From NCBI RefSeq assembly GCF_003611585.1, contig NZ_RAVW01000027.1:1-42049 (forward strand): a DNA stretch of 42,049 bases, given 5' to 3'. Under the pieces are notes generated by a model. It worked only from the letters and a program-made list of their open reading frames with translations. It searched no databases and was not told the origin of the DNA. This DNA is from Corallococcus exercitus. GTDB lineage: Bacteria; Myxococcota; Myxococcia; Myxococcales; Myxococcaceae. How positions within the stretch are numbered: position 1 is the stretch's first letter; every line of letters starts with the position of its first letter. This document shows positions 26,481 to 35,439 of the stretch, piece by piece. The translations under genes and the position numbers were made by a program.

Positions 26481-27326
26481 CTAGACGGGGCCCGGCCGGT
26501 GGCCCCAGGCGCCCACCATGAGGCTGGGCACCAGCACGCCGCCGTTGGCGCGAAGCTCGGCGGTGAGGCGGGCGCCCAGCGTGTCGATGTCCACCTCCAT
26601 GGCCAGCGCCACGCCCAGCCGCTCCATGTGGGGCAGCAGCGCGCGCACCGTCTCCACCAGGGCCTGCGTGGGCTCCGCGTCCGCTGTCACGCCCAGCCGT
26701 CCGCCAATCACGCCGTCGTCCACCACCAACCCCGCCCGGCGCAGCGTGGACACCAGCTCCAGGCCCATGTGGACCTTGATGCCCAGCCGCTCGCAGGTGG
26801 GCAGCATCCAGCCCCAGATGCGGGAGAACAGCGGCAGCTTCGGGTGCGCCAGGCCCATGGCCGCCAGCTCCAGCTCCTGCAGCGCCATCACGCCCCCGGG
26901 GCGCAGGTGCTCCGCCATGCGGCGCACGAACGAGATGGGGTCCGGCTGGAACATCAGCACCAGCCGGCAGACGATGGCGTCGAAGGGTCCTTCGACGGGC
27001 AGGCACTCCAGGCTGCTCTGCCGGAAGCGCACGTGGGCCAGGCCCTGCGCCTCGGCGCGGCGCTGGGCCCAGGTGAGGAAGCGGGCCTCGCGGTCCACGC
27101 CCACCACCTCGCCCGTGGGGCCCACCAGCTCCGCGGCGAGGAAGGACACGTCCCCCACGCCGCAGCCCACGTCCAGCACCCGCATGCCGGGCTTGAGTCC
27201 GGCCCCGCGCAGCACGCCTTCCGTCAGCGGCGCGTACACCTGCGCATGGAGCATCAGCCGGTGCAGTTCCCGGTCCTCGTGGCCCAGGGCAGGGTTCACG
27301 GTGGATACCGATTCCTCGATGCGCAT
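26481..27326 (-). CDS. Class I SAM-dependent methyltransferase
   Basis: A 281-residue enzyme. Motif I VLDVGCGVGD lies at about residues 49-58, followed by the acidic loop VVGVDRE and the post-I segment PFDAIVCRLVLMFQPDP, with the HLRPGGVMALQELE motif typical of small-molecule methyltransferases in the UbiE/COQ5-like group. A C-terminal lid (about 170-280) is less conserved. It methylates an unknown small substrate using S-adenosylmethionine, in the cytoplasm. ATG 27326 has GGAG about 8 bases upstream. It is divergent from the M24 gene and has a 91-bp gap to the TPR gene. Confidence 0.9.
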   Translation of the reverse strand: MRIEESVSTVNPALGHEDRELHRLMLHAQVYAPLTEGVLRGAGLKPGMRVLDVGCGVGDVSFLAAELVGPTGEVVGVDREARFLTWAQRRAEAQGLAHVRFRQSSLECLPVEGPFDAIVCRLVLMFQPDPISFVRRMAEHLRPGGVMALQELELAAMGLAHPKLPLFSRIWGWMLPTCERLGIKVHMGLELVSTLRRAGLVVDDGVIGGRLGVTADAEPTQALVETVRALLPHMERLGVALAMEVDIDTLGARLTAELRANGGVLVPSLMVGAWGHRPGPV

Positions 27327-27599
27327 GTGCGACTCCGGGGTTGGAGACAGCGCGCACGCTCGCAAGCCCCTGCGTCCTTCGCGCCCTCCCGGAGGTCCCG
27401 GGACAATGACAGACAGCCATCCACGCCCGCGACCGGGAGGCAGGGCCGCGTCCAGCGCCGGACAGGCCTACGTCCCGGCCGCAGCGCTTGATTCCGGGAC
27501 TTCCCGGTGAAGCGCCTGCGCGGTGCACGGCATGTGGGTTGTCGCGCCGCGCGGCCATGAAACAATCCGCGCGCTCTCCCACCCGAAGGAAGCCTTTTC
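27327..27599. other. 273-bp divergent spacer
   Basis: The spacer lies between the methyltransferase and the M24 gene and must hold both promoters; none is clear. AAGGAAG at 27589-27595 is a fair ribosome site for the M24 gene. An in-frame-looking ATG at 27558 opens only a shadow frame. Confidence 0.4.
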
Positions 27600-28937
27600 A
27601 TGACGACGCGCGTCCGGCCCGTGCTCCTCTCCGCCCTGCTGTTTGCCTCCCTCGCCCACGCGGCGCCCGCCGTGCCCGCCGCGGAAGGCGCGTGGCCCCG
27701 CGTGCGCAAGGAGCGGCTCCAGAAGCTGCTGCCCCAGGCCATGGCTCGCGCGGGCGTGGACGCGTGGGTGGTGCTGTGCCGCGAGAACGACAACGACCCG
27801 CTCGCCGGCCACGTCGGCGGGGAGAACGCGGGGGGCACCGCCGCGTTCCTGTTCCTGCGCGACGGCGACACGCTGCGCTCCACCGCCCTGTCCCCCGAGG
27901 GTGAGGCCACCGCGCTGAGGGACATGGGCGTGGTGGACGAAGTGGTAGCCTTCGAGCGCGGCGCGGACGTGAACGCGCTCATCGCCGCGCGGCTGTCCAA
28001 GGCGAAGCTGGCGAAGGTGGCCATCAACTCGTCGGAGCGGATGTCCATCGCGGACGGGCTGTCCGCCACGCAGCGCGCGAAGCTGGAGGCGGCGCTGTCC
28101 CCCGCGCTGCGCAAGAAGCTGGTGTCGTCCGAGGACCTGGTCTCCGAGTGGCTGTCCGTGAAGACGCCGGAGGAGGTGGACATCATGCGCAAGGCCGCGG
28201 ACATCACCGCGAAGCTGGAGGAGGAGGCGTACCGCACGGTGGTGCCGGGCAAGACGCGGGACTCGGACGTGGCGCGCTTCCTCAAGAAGCGCATCGCGGA
28301 ACTGGGCGTGGGTGACGGGTGGCAGCCGGACCAGAACCCCAACGTGAACAGCGGCCCCACGCGCGGGCACTCGAACGCCACCGACCGCGTCATCCAGCCG
28401 GGGGACTTCATCCAGACGGACTTCGGCATCCGCGTGGGCGGCACCTGGGTGACGGACATCCAGCGCTTCGCCTACGTGCTGGCCCCGGGTGAGAAGCAGC
28501 CTCCCGCGGAGGCGCTGGCGAAGTGGGAGAAGTCGAAGAAGGGCAGCCGCATCGCGCTCGCGGCGATGAAGCCCGGCGTGCGTGGCTACGACGTGGACAA
28601 GGCCCAGCGCGACTGGATGCGCGAAGCGGGCTCCGAGCCCGTGATGTGGGGCACCGGCCATCCCGTGGGCTACTGGGCCCATGACGCCGGACCGGCCCTG
28701 TCCGGCGCGGCGTCCGGCAAGCCGCCCGCGGGCTCCGCGCTGCGCAAGCTCCAGCCCGGGCAGGTGTTCGCCTTCGACGGCTTCTTCGCGTGGAAGGACG
28801 GCAGCAGCCCGGACGCGCTGCGCATCCTCTCCGTGGAGGAGATGGCCGTCGTCACCGACACCGGCGCCGAGTACCTCAACCCACCCCAGGAGCAGCTCAT
28901 CCTCATCCCGTCTCCTGTCACAGCCACGAAACAGTGA
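27600..28937 (+). CDS. Exported M24 peptidase-like protein (Xaa-Pro aminopeptidase type)
   Basis: A 445-residue protein with a signal peptide ending near AHA (residue 21), so periplasmic. An N-terminal creatinase-like domain (about 35-185) is followed by the pita-bread M24 domain (about 195-435). Metal-site positions seen: D274 (QTDFG), D286 (WVTDIQRF), H354 (GTGHPVG) and E413/E414 (SVEEMAVV). The Glu normally found in the Thr-x-Glu-Pro segment is replaced by Asp, FAFDGFFAW (D393). This may still bind metal but would alter activity. The family removes N-terminal residues next to Pro, or cleaves other C-N bonds. AAGGAAG precedes the start. A large hairpin follows. Confidence 0.88.
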   Translation: MTTRVRPVLLSALLFASLAHAAPAVPAAEGAWPRVRKERLQKLLPQAMARAGVDAWVVLCRENDNDPLAGHVGGENAGGTAAFLFLRDGDTLRSTALSPEGEATALRDMGVVDEVVAFERGADVNALIAARLSKAKLAKVAINSSERMSIADGLSATQRAKLEAALSPALRKKLVSSEDLVSEWLSVKTPEEVDIMRKAADITAKLEEEAYRTVVPGKTRDSDVARFLKKRIAELGVGDGWQPDQNPNVNSGPTRGHSNATDRVIQPGDFIQTDFGIRVGGTWVTDIQRFAYVLAPGEKQPPAEALAKWEKSKKGSRIALAAMKPGVRGYDVDKAQRDWMREAGSEPVMWGTGHPVGYWAHDAGPALSGAASGKPPAGSALRKLQPGQVFAFDGFFAWKDGSSPDALRILSVEEMAVVTDTGAEYLNPPQEQLILIPSPVTATKQ

Positions 28938-28954
28938 GGCCCTTGGGGCCGGAC

Positions 28955-29019
28955 CGCGCCCACACCCTACGACGTGGGTGGTCCCGACCCCCGGGACTCG
29001 GCCGGTGGGGTGTGGCGCG
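28955..29019 (+). repeat. Long nested hairpin in the M24/response-regulator spacer
   Basis: CGCGCC + ACACCC (28955-28960, 28962-28967, one bulged C) pairs with GGGTGT + GGCGCG (29008-29013, 29014-29019). Inside it GTCCC (28981-28985) pairs with GGGAC (28993-28997). It lies 18 bp after the M24 stop and 65 bp before the response regulator, so it is either a terminator or a leader structure. Confidence 0.55.
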
Positions 29020-29083
29020 CGGACGCGCGGGCTCGGATACACTCGGGGCATCGCCGCGCCGATCCGGCGCTGGAGGACCGCCC

Positions 29084-29443
29084 ATGCCAACCGTGCTGGT
29101 CATCGACGATGACCTCTTCGTGCTCGCGACCGTGGGAGACACCCTGCGGGGCGCGGGCTACACGGTGCTCACGGTGCAGTCCCCCGCCGAGGCCTTCCAC
29201 CTGGACCTCTCCGGCGTCGCCGCCATCCTGTGCGACTACAACATGCCGGAGATGAACGGCTCCGACGTGCTCGTCGCCATGCGCGAGCTGCAGGAGTGCC
29301 GGGCGCCGTTCATCTTCCTCACCGGCCACTCGGACCTGGATGACCTGCTGCCCGTGGCCATCCGCTACGGCGCGGAGCTGCTGCCCAAGCCGGTGGATGC
29401 GTCCGAGCTGACGCGACTGTTGCGCAAGCAGATCGCCGCCTGA
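29084..29443 (+). CDS. Single-domain response regulator (receiver only)
   Basis: A 119-residue CheY-like receiver. The acidic pocket is IDDD (residues 7-10), the phosphorylation Asp lies in CDYNMPEMNG, the conserved Thr in FLTGH, and the Lys in LPKPV. No output domain follows, so it acts by protein contact, as in a phosphorelay or motility control. GGAGG lies 8 bases before ATG 29084. No histidine kinase is next to it, so the partner is encoded elsewhere. Myxobacteria have many such orphan receivers. Confidence 0.93.
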   Translation: MPTVLVIDDDLFVLATVGDTLRGAGYTVLTVQSPAEAFHLDLSGVAAILCDYNMPEMNGSDVLVAMRELQECRAPFIFLTGHSDLDDLLPVAIRYGAELLPKPVDASELTRLLRKQIAA

Positions 29444-29465
29444 GCGGACCTCATCGCGCGGGCAT

Positions 29466-30668
29466 TCAGCCCAGCTCTGAGAGCAGGGCCTCCGCGCGCT
29501 CGCGCCACTCGGGCTCCAGCGAGGGCCCGCGCAGGAGCCCTCTCAGCCGCTCCTTCGCGGCGTCCCGTTCGCCCAGCCGGGCCTCCACCCGGGCCAGGGA
29601 CAGCACGGGCTCCGGACGGTGGGGCGCGCGGCGGTGGGCCTCCGCCAGGGGCTCACGCGCGGGGGCCGCGGCCTCCGGAGGGCCGGCCTCTCCCTGACGC
29701 AGCAGCAGCATCCCCAGGCGCCATGCGGGCATCCAGTCATCCGGGGACAGCCACACGGCCTCGCGCCACGCGGCGAGCGCGCGCTCCACGTCGGGCGGTT
29801 CCATGGACTCGAAGACGAGCGCCTCCACGGAGCGGCTGAGGCCGGTGGAGAGGCCTCGCGCCTCCAGCTGGTGGCACAGCTCCAGGGCCTCCAGGAAACG
29901 CCGCTCCGTCACGCGCAGGCGGGCCAGGTGCCCCAGCGCCGCCACGCCTTCGGGCTCCACGCGCACGCGCGCCTCCGCCGCGGACACGGCGCCGCGCACG
30001 TTGCCTCGCGCGAGCCTCACGTCCGACAGCGCCTTGAGCAGGCCCACGTCGTCCGGCACCGCCTTCTGGCCCTGGCGCAGCAGGTCCTCCGCCGCCTCCA
30101 GCTCTCCGCCTGCCTCCAGCGCACGCGCGAACACGAGGTAGCTGGGCGCGTGCCATGGATCCAGGTGCAGCGACCGCTCCAGGTGCGCGAAGGCCTCCTC
30201 CAGCCGGTCGAGCAGGAAGAGGGCGCGCGCGAGCTGGAAGTGGTGCAGCGCCACGCGAGGCTCGCGTGCCACCGCCTGGGACAGGGCCGGGTAGGCCGCG
30301 GTCGCGTCCCCCTGCTCCATCCACACGTAGCCCAGGCCGAAGAAGGCCTCGGTGGGGGGCTCGGGCTCCACCGTGAGGGCCCGGTACAGCGCCTGCGCCT
30401 GGGGCCATTCACCGCGCCGCGTGTGCAGCGCCGCGCTCACCAGCCGGGCCTCGGGCTGGGAAGCAGCGCCGGCCCGGGTGACGCCCAGCAGCAGGGACTC
30501 CGCGAGCGCCTCTTCCCCGTCCACCAGGGCCAGCCGCGCCAGCGTGAGCATCGCGCGCCAGTCGGAGGCACCGCGCTCCTGTGCCAGCAGGGCCTCGCGA
30601 CGGGCTCCTTCCAGGTCACCCGCCTTGAACAGCGTTTCATGGCGCGGAACAGGATTCAGGACGGACAC
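29466..30668 (-). CDS. Tetratricopeptide repeat protein
   Basis: A soluble protein of about 400 residues built almost entirely of TPR-like helical pairs: FKAGDLEGARREALLAQERG, RRGEWPQAQALYRAL, LERSLHLDPWHAPSYLVFARAL, AEDLLRQGQKAVPDDVGLLKAL and others. No catalytic domain or signal peptide is present, so a scaffold or adaptor role is likely. Start choice: GTG 30668 opens MSVLNPVPRHETLF; ATG 30716 would add 16 residues (GLPCIARWGAHLPWG), which look non-coding. Both have weak ribosome sites. It converges on the response regulator with 22 bp between. Confidence 0.85.
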   Translation of the reverse strand: MSVLNPVPRHETLFKAGDLEGARREALLAQERGASDWRAMLTLARLALVDGEEALAESLLLGVTRAGAASQPEARLVSAALHTRRGEWPQAQALYRALTVEPEPPTEAFFGLGYVWMEQGDATAAYPALSQAVAREPRVALHHFQLARALFLLDRLEEAFAHLERSLHLDPWHAPSYLVFARALEAGGELEAAEDLLRQGQKAVPDDVGLLKALSDVRLARGNVRGAVSAAEARVRVEPEGVAALGHLARLRVTERRFLEALELCHQLEARGLSTGLSRSVEALVFESMEPPDVERALAAWREAVWLSPDDWMPAWRLGMLLLRQGEAGPPEAAAPAREPLAEAHRRAPHRPEPVLSLARVEARLGERDAAKERLRGLLRGPSLEPEWRERAEALLSELG

Positions 30669-30987
30669 TCCCCACGGAAGATGCGCACCCCACCGGGCAA
30701 TGCATGGGAGGCCCATTCAGGTCGTGCGACGCCGCCCCCGGCACCTCCATGGCCTTCAGGGTAGCAGACAGGCGGACCGTCCTCCTCCGGCCCGGCGTTC
30801 TTCCAGACCTGTCGGACAGTCGGATAGGTTCGCGTGGCTCGCCGCTGCCGGGGAGCCCCCGGGATGCTCCCTGTCGCATCCCAGGGGACAGGCTTCATGT
30901 CCGAGGGCCTGGACCTGCCTCGTGCAAGGCAGCGCACCGTGATGACGGACTTGCCCGGGCGCGGGACTCCGTGGTCCCACTGGGCGC
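30669..30987. other. Intergenic region, about 320 bp
   Basis: The region lies between the divergent TPR and EEP genes. It holds a short inverted repeat CTGTC-GGACAG near 30819 and no persuasive gene or promoter. The low-Met, GC-rich frames here are shadows. Confidence 0.4.
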
Positions 30988-31734
30988 GTGCGACTCAAGG
31001 TCCTCACCCTGAACGTGGCCCACGGTGCGCCGTTCGCCGTGCCCATGCCCTTCCTGCGCCGGCGGTCGGCGCTGCTGGGCACGCTGGACCGGGTGGCGGC
31101 GCTGCTCTCGCGCGAGGCCGCGGACGTGGTGGCGTTGCAGGAGGCGGACCGGTCCAGCCTCTTCAGCGGGCGGGTGGATCAGGTGGCGCGCATCGCGGAG
31201 CAGGCGGGCTATCCGCACGTGCACCACGGCGTGCACTCCGGAGTCCCCGGGCTGTTCGCGCAGGGCACCGCGCTCCTGTGCCGGCATCCGCTGGAGTCGC
31301 GCGACACGGCGCACTTCGGCCGCGACCGGCGGATGGACAAGGGCTACGTCGTCGCCACGCTCGCCGGGGAGCGCGGGCCGGAGGTCGTGTCGCTGCACCT
31401 GGATCCGTTCTCCGCGGCGGTGCGGCAGCGGCAGGTGGACCGGCTCATCCACGCCCTGCGCCAGCGGCCGGAGCGGCCTCGCGTGGTGATGGGTGACTTC
31501 AACGCGGAGGACGTGGACGGTCCCGTGGTCCACCTGTGCGCGGCGCTGGGGCTGCACACGCCCGCGGACGGAGAGCCCACGTATCCCGTTCCGAACGCAC
31601 GTCAGCGCTTGGATCAGGTGCTGATCTCCCGCGCCCTGCGCTTCACGCGCTACGAGCGCCTGCCCGACACCGTCTCCGACCACCACGCCGTGGTGGCCGA
31701 GCTGACGCTTCAGCCGAGCACGGCGACGAGCTGA
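30988..31734 (+). CDS. Endonuclease/exonuclease/phosphatase (EEP) family hydrolase
   Basis: A 248-residue EEP-fold protein. Motifs in order are TLNVAHG (Asn), ALQEAD (metal-binding Glu, about 51), VSLHLDPF, GDFNAE (about 170-175) and SDHHAV (His near 235). These are the hallmarks of the DNase I/phosphoesterase superfamily; members cleave phosphate esters in nucleic acids or lipids and the substrate cannot be fixed. No signal peptide is present. The start is GTG 30988 (MRLKVLTLNVAHG), the only start that leaves the first motif intact. The last 25 bases overlap the end of the facing thioesterase gene. Confidence 0.9.
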   Translation: MRLKVLTLNVAHGAPFAVPMPFLRRRSALLGTLDRVAALLSREAADVVALQEADRSSLFSGRVDQVARIAEQAGYPHVHHGVHSGVPGLFAQGTALLCRHPLESRDTAHFGRDRRMDKGYVVATLAGERGPEVVSLHLDPFSAAVRQRQVDRLIHALRQRPERPRVVMGDFNAEDVDGPVVHLCAALGLHTPADGEPTYPVPNARQRLDQVLISRALRFTRYERLPDTVSDHHAVVAELTLQPSTATS

Positions 31735-32513
31735 CGGCACTGCGCGAGCAGCGTGCCGTCCTCCGCCCAGAGGAGCTGGGTCTCCTCCGTGTAGCCATCC
31801 GCCGCGTGGCGCGAGCGGCCGGTGCGCAGGTAGTGCGCGTCCGGCGCGATGCCCGCCACCGGGAACGTCTGGAAGAACTGCACGCTGAAGTCCACCGACG
31901 CCGCCGCGCGGAAGCCCTCCATCCGCGACAGCACGGACGGCGGATACGCGTCCATCAACCCCACGCACAGCGCCGGATCCAGCACCGTGGGAACGCGAGG
32001 CCGCAGCCAGCCGCCCACCTCCGCCTCGGGCCCGCCGGAGTACGGCGGCGAGCCCACGCAGTACCGGTACTCGAAGAAGCGGCAGAAGTCCGGCATGGGT
32101 GCGTCGTCGGGGACAGGCGTGAGCGTCCCCGGCGCGGGCACCTCCGGCATGACGAAGTCCATGTACCCGGGCGCCCCACCGCGAGCGGCGCCAAAGGTCG
32201 CCGTGGCGACAGCCACCACCGCGCCGCCGCTCTCCACCCGCGCGGTGGCGTGGGTGACGAACTTGCCGGCGCGCTCGATGCGCGTGTGCAGGTCCGCCAC
32301 GCCCTCCGCCGCGGGCGAGCAGAAGTGCACGGTGAACGAGCGGACCGCCCGCTGGGCGTCGTCCAGGTGGTGCTCCAGCGCGCGCAGCACCTGCCCCGCC
32401 ACCACGCCGCCGTACGCGCCCCGGCCCTGATACCAGGCCGCCTCGTAGCGCGAGCGGTAGTGCCCGGGTTCCAGCGGTTCAACGACGGTGGCGGCGAGAA
32501 AGGGCGCGGTCAT
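31710..32513 (-). CDS. Acyl-CoA thioesterase-like (TesB-type double hot-dog) protein
   Basis: A 267-residue protein with two hot-dog halves: YQGRGAYGGVVAGQVLRAL in the first (the GG.......A pattern of TesB-like enzymes) and a second half with SRMEGFRAAASVDFSVQFF. This is the acyl-CoA thioesterase family, which hydrolyses acyl-CoA to free acid and CoA in the cytoplasm. The ATG at 32513 (MTAPFLAA) is chosen over ATG 32525, which adds only four residues. It is alone on its strand, with its 3' end overlapping the EEP gene. Confidence 0.85.
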   Translation of the reverse strand: MTAPFLAATVVEPLEPGHYRSRYEAAWYQGRGAYGGVVAGQVLRALEHHLDDAQRAVRSFTVHFCSPAAEGVADLHTRIERAGKFVTHATARVESGGAVVAVATATFGAARGGAPGYMDFVMPEVPAPGTLTPVPDDAPMPDFCRFFEYRYCVGSPPYSGGPEAEVGGWLRPRVPTVLDPALCVGLMDAYPPSVLSRMEGFRAAASVDFSVQFFQTFPVAGIAPDAHYLRTGRSRHAADGYTEETQLLWAEDGTLLAQCRQLVAVLG

Positions 32514-32579
32514 GATGCACCGCATCCTAGACCTCCCGGCGTGGATGTCCCCGGGAGATCCGCGCCCGTTCGGCTGGCA

Positions 32580-33821
32580 CTACCAGACGAGTTCACGCAG
32601 CGTGGTGCCCTGGCCGACGGGCACCCACTGGAGGACGCGCTTGCTCAACCGGGGATGGGGGCATTCCGGTTCAGCGATGAAGAGGAGGCTGAAGGTCTCC
32701 CCGTCAGGACGGCTCTGGGTGGTGGAGAGGAGCGTCTCCGGTCCCTTGCCATCACTGTCGGAGAAAGCGACCGTGAGGTCTGTCCGCTCCGACGGCGGTT
32801 CCAGGAAGCTTGGGAGGGTTGCCGCGGGCGTCAGGGGCCTGGTCAGAATCCAGTTCAGGGGAAGGTCCACCTCCAGCCGGTCAGGAGCGGGCCACCGGAC
32901 GGGAGGCAGCGGCGTGTCCTCGCGGCCGGGCGGCTGGAACCAGGCGGTCACGGGCTTGCCGTCGGCGGTGCGAGCCACGCCCAACCGCACCGGGCGCGAG
33001 GAACCCGCCTTCCATTCGCGCCACCACAGCTCCAGGTGATCCGCCACGAGGATGGCCTTCACACGGGCGTCGGCGGCCGGCACCGGATGGTCGTCCCGGA
33101 GCGTCGCGATGAGCGTCACCGCGTCGCCCTTGCGCAGCCACTGCACCTTCAGGTTCGCATCCGCGAAGCCGTCCCAGTCCTTCTGGCCCCAGCTCGGCCA
33201 GACCGGCGCGGGGGGCGCGGGAACCTTCGTGCCGGAGGCGAGCATCGCTGCGGACCGCACGGGGGGCGACTCCTGAGCTGAATCGATGTCGCCGCCGTCC
33301 GTGGGCGTGGCGTTGAGCGATTCGAAGGAGATGAACTCCGCATCCTGCAGCACCAGGTCCACGGTCCGGAGGTGGTGCTGATCCTGGGTTCTGCTGCGCG
33401 TCAGCAGCGGCCCCTTCCTGTCGAAGCGGAGGGAGGCCTCCGCCCGGAAGCCCGTCGGTGCGCTCATGCCAACCTGGAGGGTCTTCAGTTGCTCCTCCGC
33501 GGTCGCGAGAGGAGCCGTGGGGCACTCGACGAACCCGGGGCCCAACCCCTGGCCGCGCAAGGCAAAGCGCTCACCGGTGGCGAGCCCCACCAGGATGACC
33601 GGCGCGGTGGTGACCCATTCCCTGGGTGTCTCGAAGACGTAACAGACGACGTCGTCTTCCCTGCCGTCCCCGTCGAGGTCGAGCTGGAAGCGCTCGCGGA
33701 CGACGACCTTCTCCGCCTTCACACGCGCATCGAACCAGCCCCCGAAGGACTGGGGATCCGATGCGGCCGGAGTGGCCGTGACGAGGAAGCCGAGCAGCGA
33801 AAGCCGATGACTCGCGTGCAT
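32580..33821 (-). CDS. Exported protein of unknown function with DxDxDG calcium-like motif
   Basis: A 413-residue protein with a signal peptide (MHASHRLSLLGFLVTATPAAS) and no further membrane segment, so periplasmic or secreted. Residues 48-56 (LDLDGDGRED) form a DxDxDG loop, typical of EF-hand or dockerin-type calcium binding, within the first beta strand pair. Several beta-rich blocks follow, with VDLVLQDAEFISFESL and ILVADHLELWWREW. No known family. The gene starts 13 bp after the Tim44-like gene stop on the same strand and lacks a Shine-Dalgarno sequence, so it may depend on translation of that gene. Confidence 0.78.
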   Translation of the reverse strand: MHASHRLSLLGFLVTATPAASDPQSFGGWFDARVKAEKVVVRERFQLDLDGDGREDDVVCYVFETPREWVTTAPVILVGLATGERFALRGQGLGPGFVECPTAPLATAEEQLKTLQVGMSAPTGFRAEASLRFDRKGPLLTRSRTQDQHHLRTVDLVLQDAEFISFESLNATPTDGGDIDSAQESPPVRSAAMLASGTKVPAPPAPVWPSWGQKDWDGFADANLKVQWLRKGDAVTLIATLRDDHPVPAADARVKAILVADHLELWWREWKAGSSRPVRLGVARTADGKPVTAWFQPPGREDTPLPPVRWPAPDRLEVDLPLNWILTRPLTPAATLPSFLEPPSERTDLTVAFSDSDGKGPETLLSTTQSRPDGETFSLLFIAEPECPHPRLSKRVLQWVPVGQGTTLRELVW

Positions 33822-33834
33822 GGAGGAACTCGGC

Positions 33835-35439
33835 TCAGCCCTGGTACGACTCGTCCTGTTCGATGCGGCTGAGCACCCAGTCGAACTCGCCGGACGTCAC
33901 GCGCGCCTGGCAGTGCGTGCAGTGGCCGGCCATGTTGATGGACAGCGGAGCGCCGCACGACGGGCACTGCTTCTGCGTGGAGGGCTTGCCGTGCACGCCC
34001 CGGCCGCGGATGAGCGTCCAGTACTCGCTGTAGGCGCGCTCGCGGGAACGGCTGCCGCCCACGACCTGCCCGTCCTGGTCCCGCACCGTGTAGTCCAGGC
34101 TGGCGGCGTACACGCGCAGGGTGACGGCGTCGAAGTACGCATCCCGCGTCACGCGCGCGAGCACCAGGTTGGTGATGTGCGCGTTCTCCGTGATGTTGCG
34201 CAGGCCCGCCTCGCGGTAGGCGTTGATCCAGTAGAGCTGCGTCTGGAAGAGGTTGTCGCTGAGGAAGGGCCGCATGCCCTGCCACTCGCGCTTCGCCCAC
34301 GCCGTCTGCATCTCGTGGAAGATGAACTCCAGGCGCTTGCGCAGGGCCAGCGGCGTCGCCTCCGGGTCGTCGTGCAGCAGCGCGTTCAACCGCTCCTGCG
34401 CGCGCGAGTCCTTCACGGTGCGCAGCTCCGTGCCCTGCTCCTCCGTGGTGCCGGTGAGCTGGGGGCCGCGCCGCTCGCGCTCCCGCGACGTCACGCGCGT
34501 CACCACCCAGTCGAACTCGCCGGTGTTCACCACCGTGTCGCAGTACGAGCACTTGTGGCCGTGCACGGACTCCAGCGGCGCGCCGCAGTTCGGGCACTTG
34601 AAGGCGCGCACGTCCTCGGGGGACCGGGACTTCGCGGACGCGGCGCGCTCCAGCAACCACTCCTCCGCGACGTACCAGCTCTGCTCGGAGCCGGAGGAGG
34701 CCTCCGTGTAGTTGGCCTCGAAGCGCAGGACGACGCGGACGCGCCGGCTGTTCGGATTCACGCCGTTCACTTCCTCGTACGTCACGGCGCCCACCACCAC
34801 GGCCTTCACCGCGTCCGGCGTGCCCAGCCGCCGGAGCGAGCCGATGGCCTCGTCGGACAGCCAGCCGCCCAGCGTGTCCAGGCGGTCGCCGCCGCGCGCC
34901 TCGTGCACCCGGGCGAAGAGCGAATAGACGAAGTCCTCGAAGAGGACGATGGAGAACTCCGGGTCCAGCGGCTGCATCGACCCGTCCGACCCCTTGGGCC
35001 CGATACGGGCCAGGCTCGCGAGCTTCGTGCGCAGCGAGCCCTGGCGCTGGGGCGGAGGCGGCGCGTGGGGTGCGAGCGTGCTCCAGTCCTGCTGGCCCGC
35101 GCCCGACTTCATGTTCATGACGACGATGGCCACCACGCCCACGAAGACGATGAGCATGCAGAAGCCGCCGAACGCTCCTCCTCCGTCCCCGCTCGAGGAC
35201 GACGAACCGCTGGAGCCGTAGGAGCGGCTGCCGGAGCTGTAGGAAGACCGGCTGCCGGAGCCGAAGGAGGAGGACGACGAGCTGCGGCTGCTGGAGCTGC
35301 GGCTGCTCGACGAACTCCGGCTGGAGCCGCGGTAGGTGCTGCCACCGCCGGGGCGCGCCTCCGCGTCGGGGAGCGAGGCCAGGCCCAGCCCGACGAACAG
35401 CGCGACGGCGAGGAGGAGGACGGAGGGAGAGCGCCTCAC
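33835..35439 (-). CDS. Tim44-like membrane protein with two zinc ribbons
   Basis: A 534-residue protein. A signal or first helix (residues 6-23) precedes a Ser/Gly-rich low-complexity stretch (32-86) and a membrane helix (93-109). Two Tim44-like modules follow (about 155-275 and 365-485), and each is followed by a zinc ribbon: C282/C285/C297/C300 and C492/C495/C507/C510. Both ribbons carry the same TGEFDWV tail (TGEFDWVVTRV, SGEFDWVLSRI), which shows an internal duplication. Tim44 domains bind membrane lipids and partner proteins. It starts with GTG inside the stop of the TPM gene (GTGA), so expression is coupled. Function unknown. Confidence 0.88.
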   Translation of the reverse strand: MRRSPSVLLLAVALFVGLGLASLPDAEARPGGGSTYRGSSRSSSSSRSSSSRSSSSSSFGSGSRSSYSSGSRSYGSSGSSSSSGDGGGAFGGFCMLIVFVGVVAIVVMNMKSGAGQQDWSTLAPHAPPPPQRQGSLRTKLASLARIGPKGSDGSMQPLDPEFSIVLFEDFVYSLFARVHEARGGDRLDTLGGWLSDEAIGSLRRLGTPDAVKAVVVGAVTYEEVNGVNPNSRRVRVVLRFEANYTEASSGSEQSWYVAEEWLLERAASAKSRSPEDVRAFKCPNCGAPLESVHGHKCSYCDTVVNTGEFDWVVTRVTSRERERRGPQLTGTTEEQGTELRTVKDSRAQERLNALLHDDPEATPLALRKRLEFIFHEMQTAWAKREWQGMRPFLSDNLFQTQLYWINAYREAGLRNITENAHITNLVLARVTRDAYFDAVTLRVYAASLDYTVRDQDGQVVGGSRSRERAYSEYWTLIRGRGVHGKPSTQKQCPSCGAPLSINMAGHCTHCQARVTSGEFDWVLSRIEQDESYQG

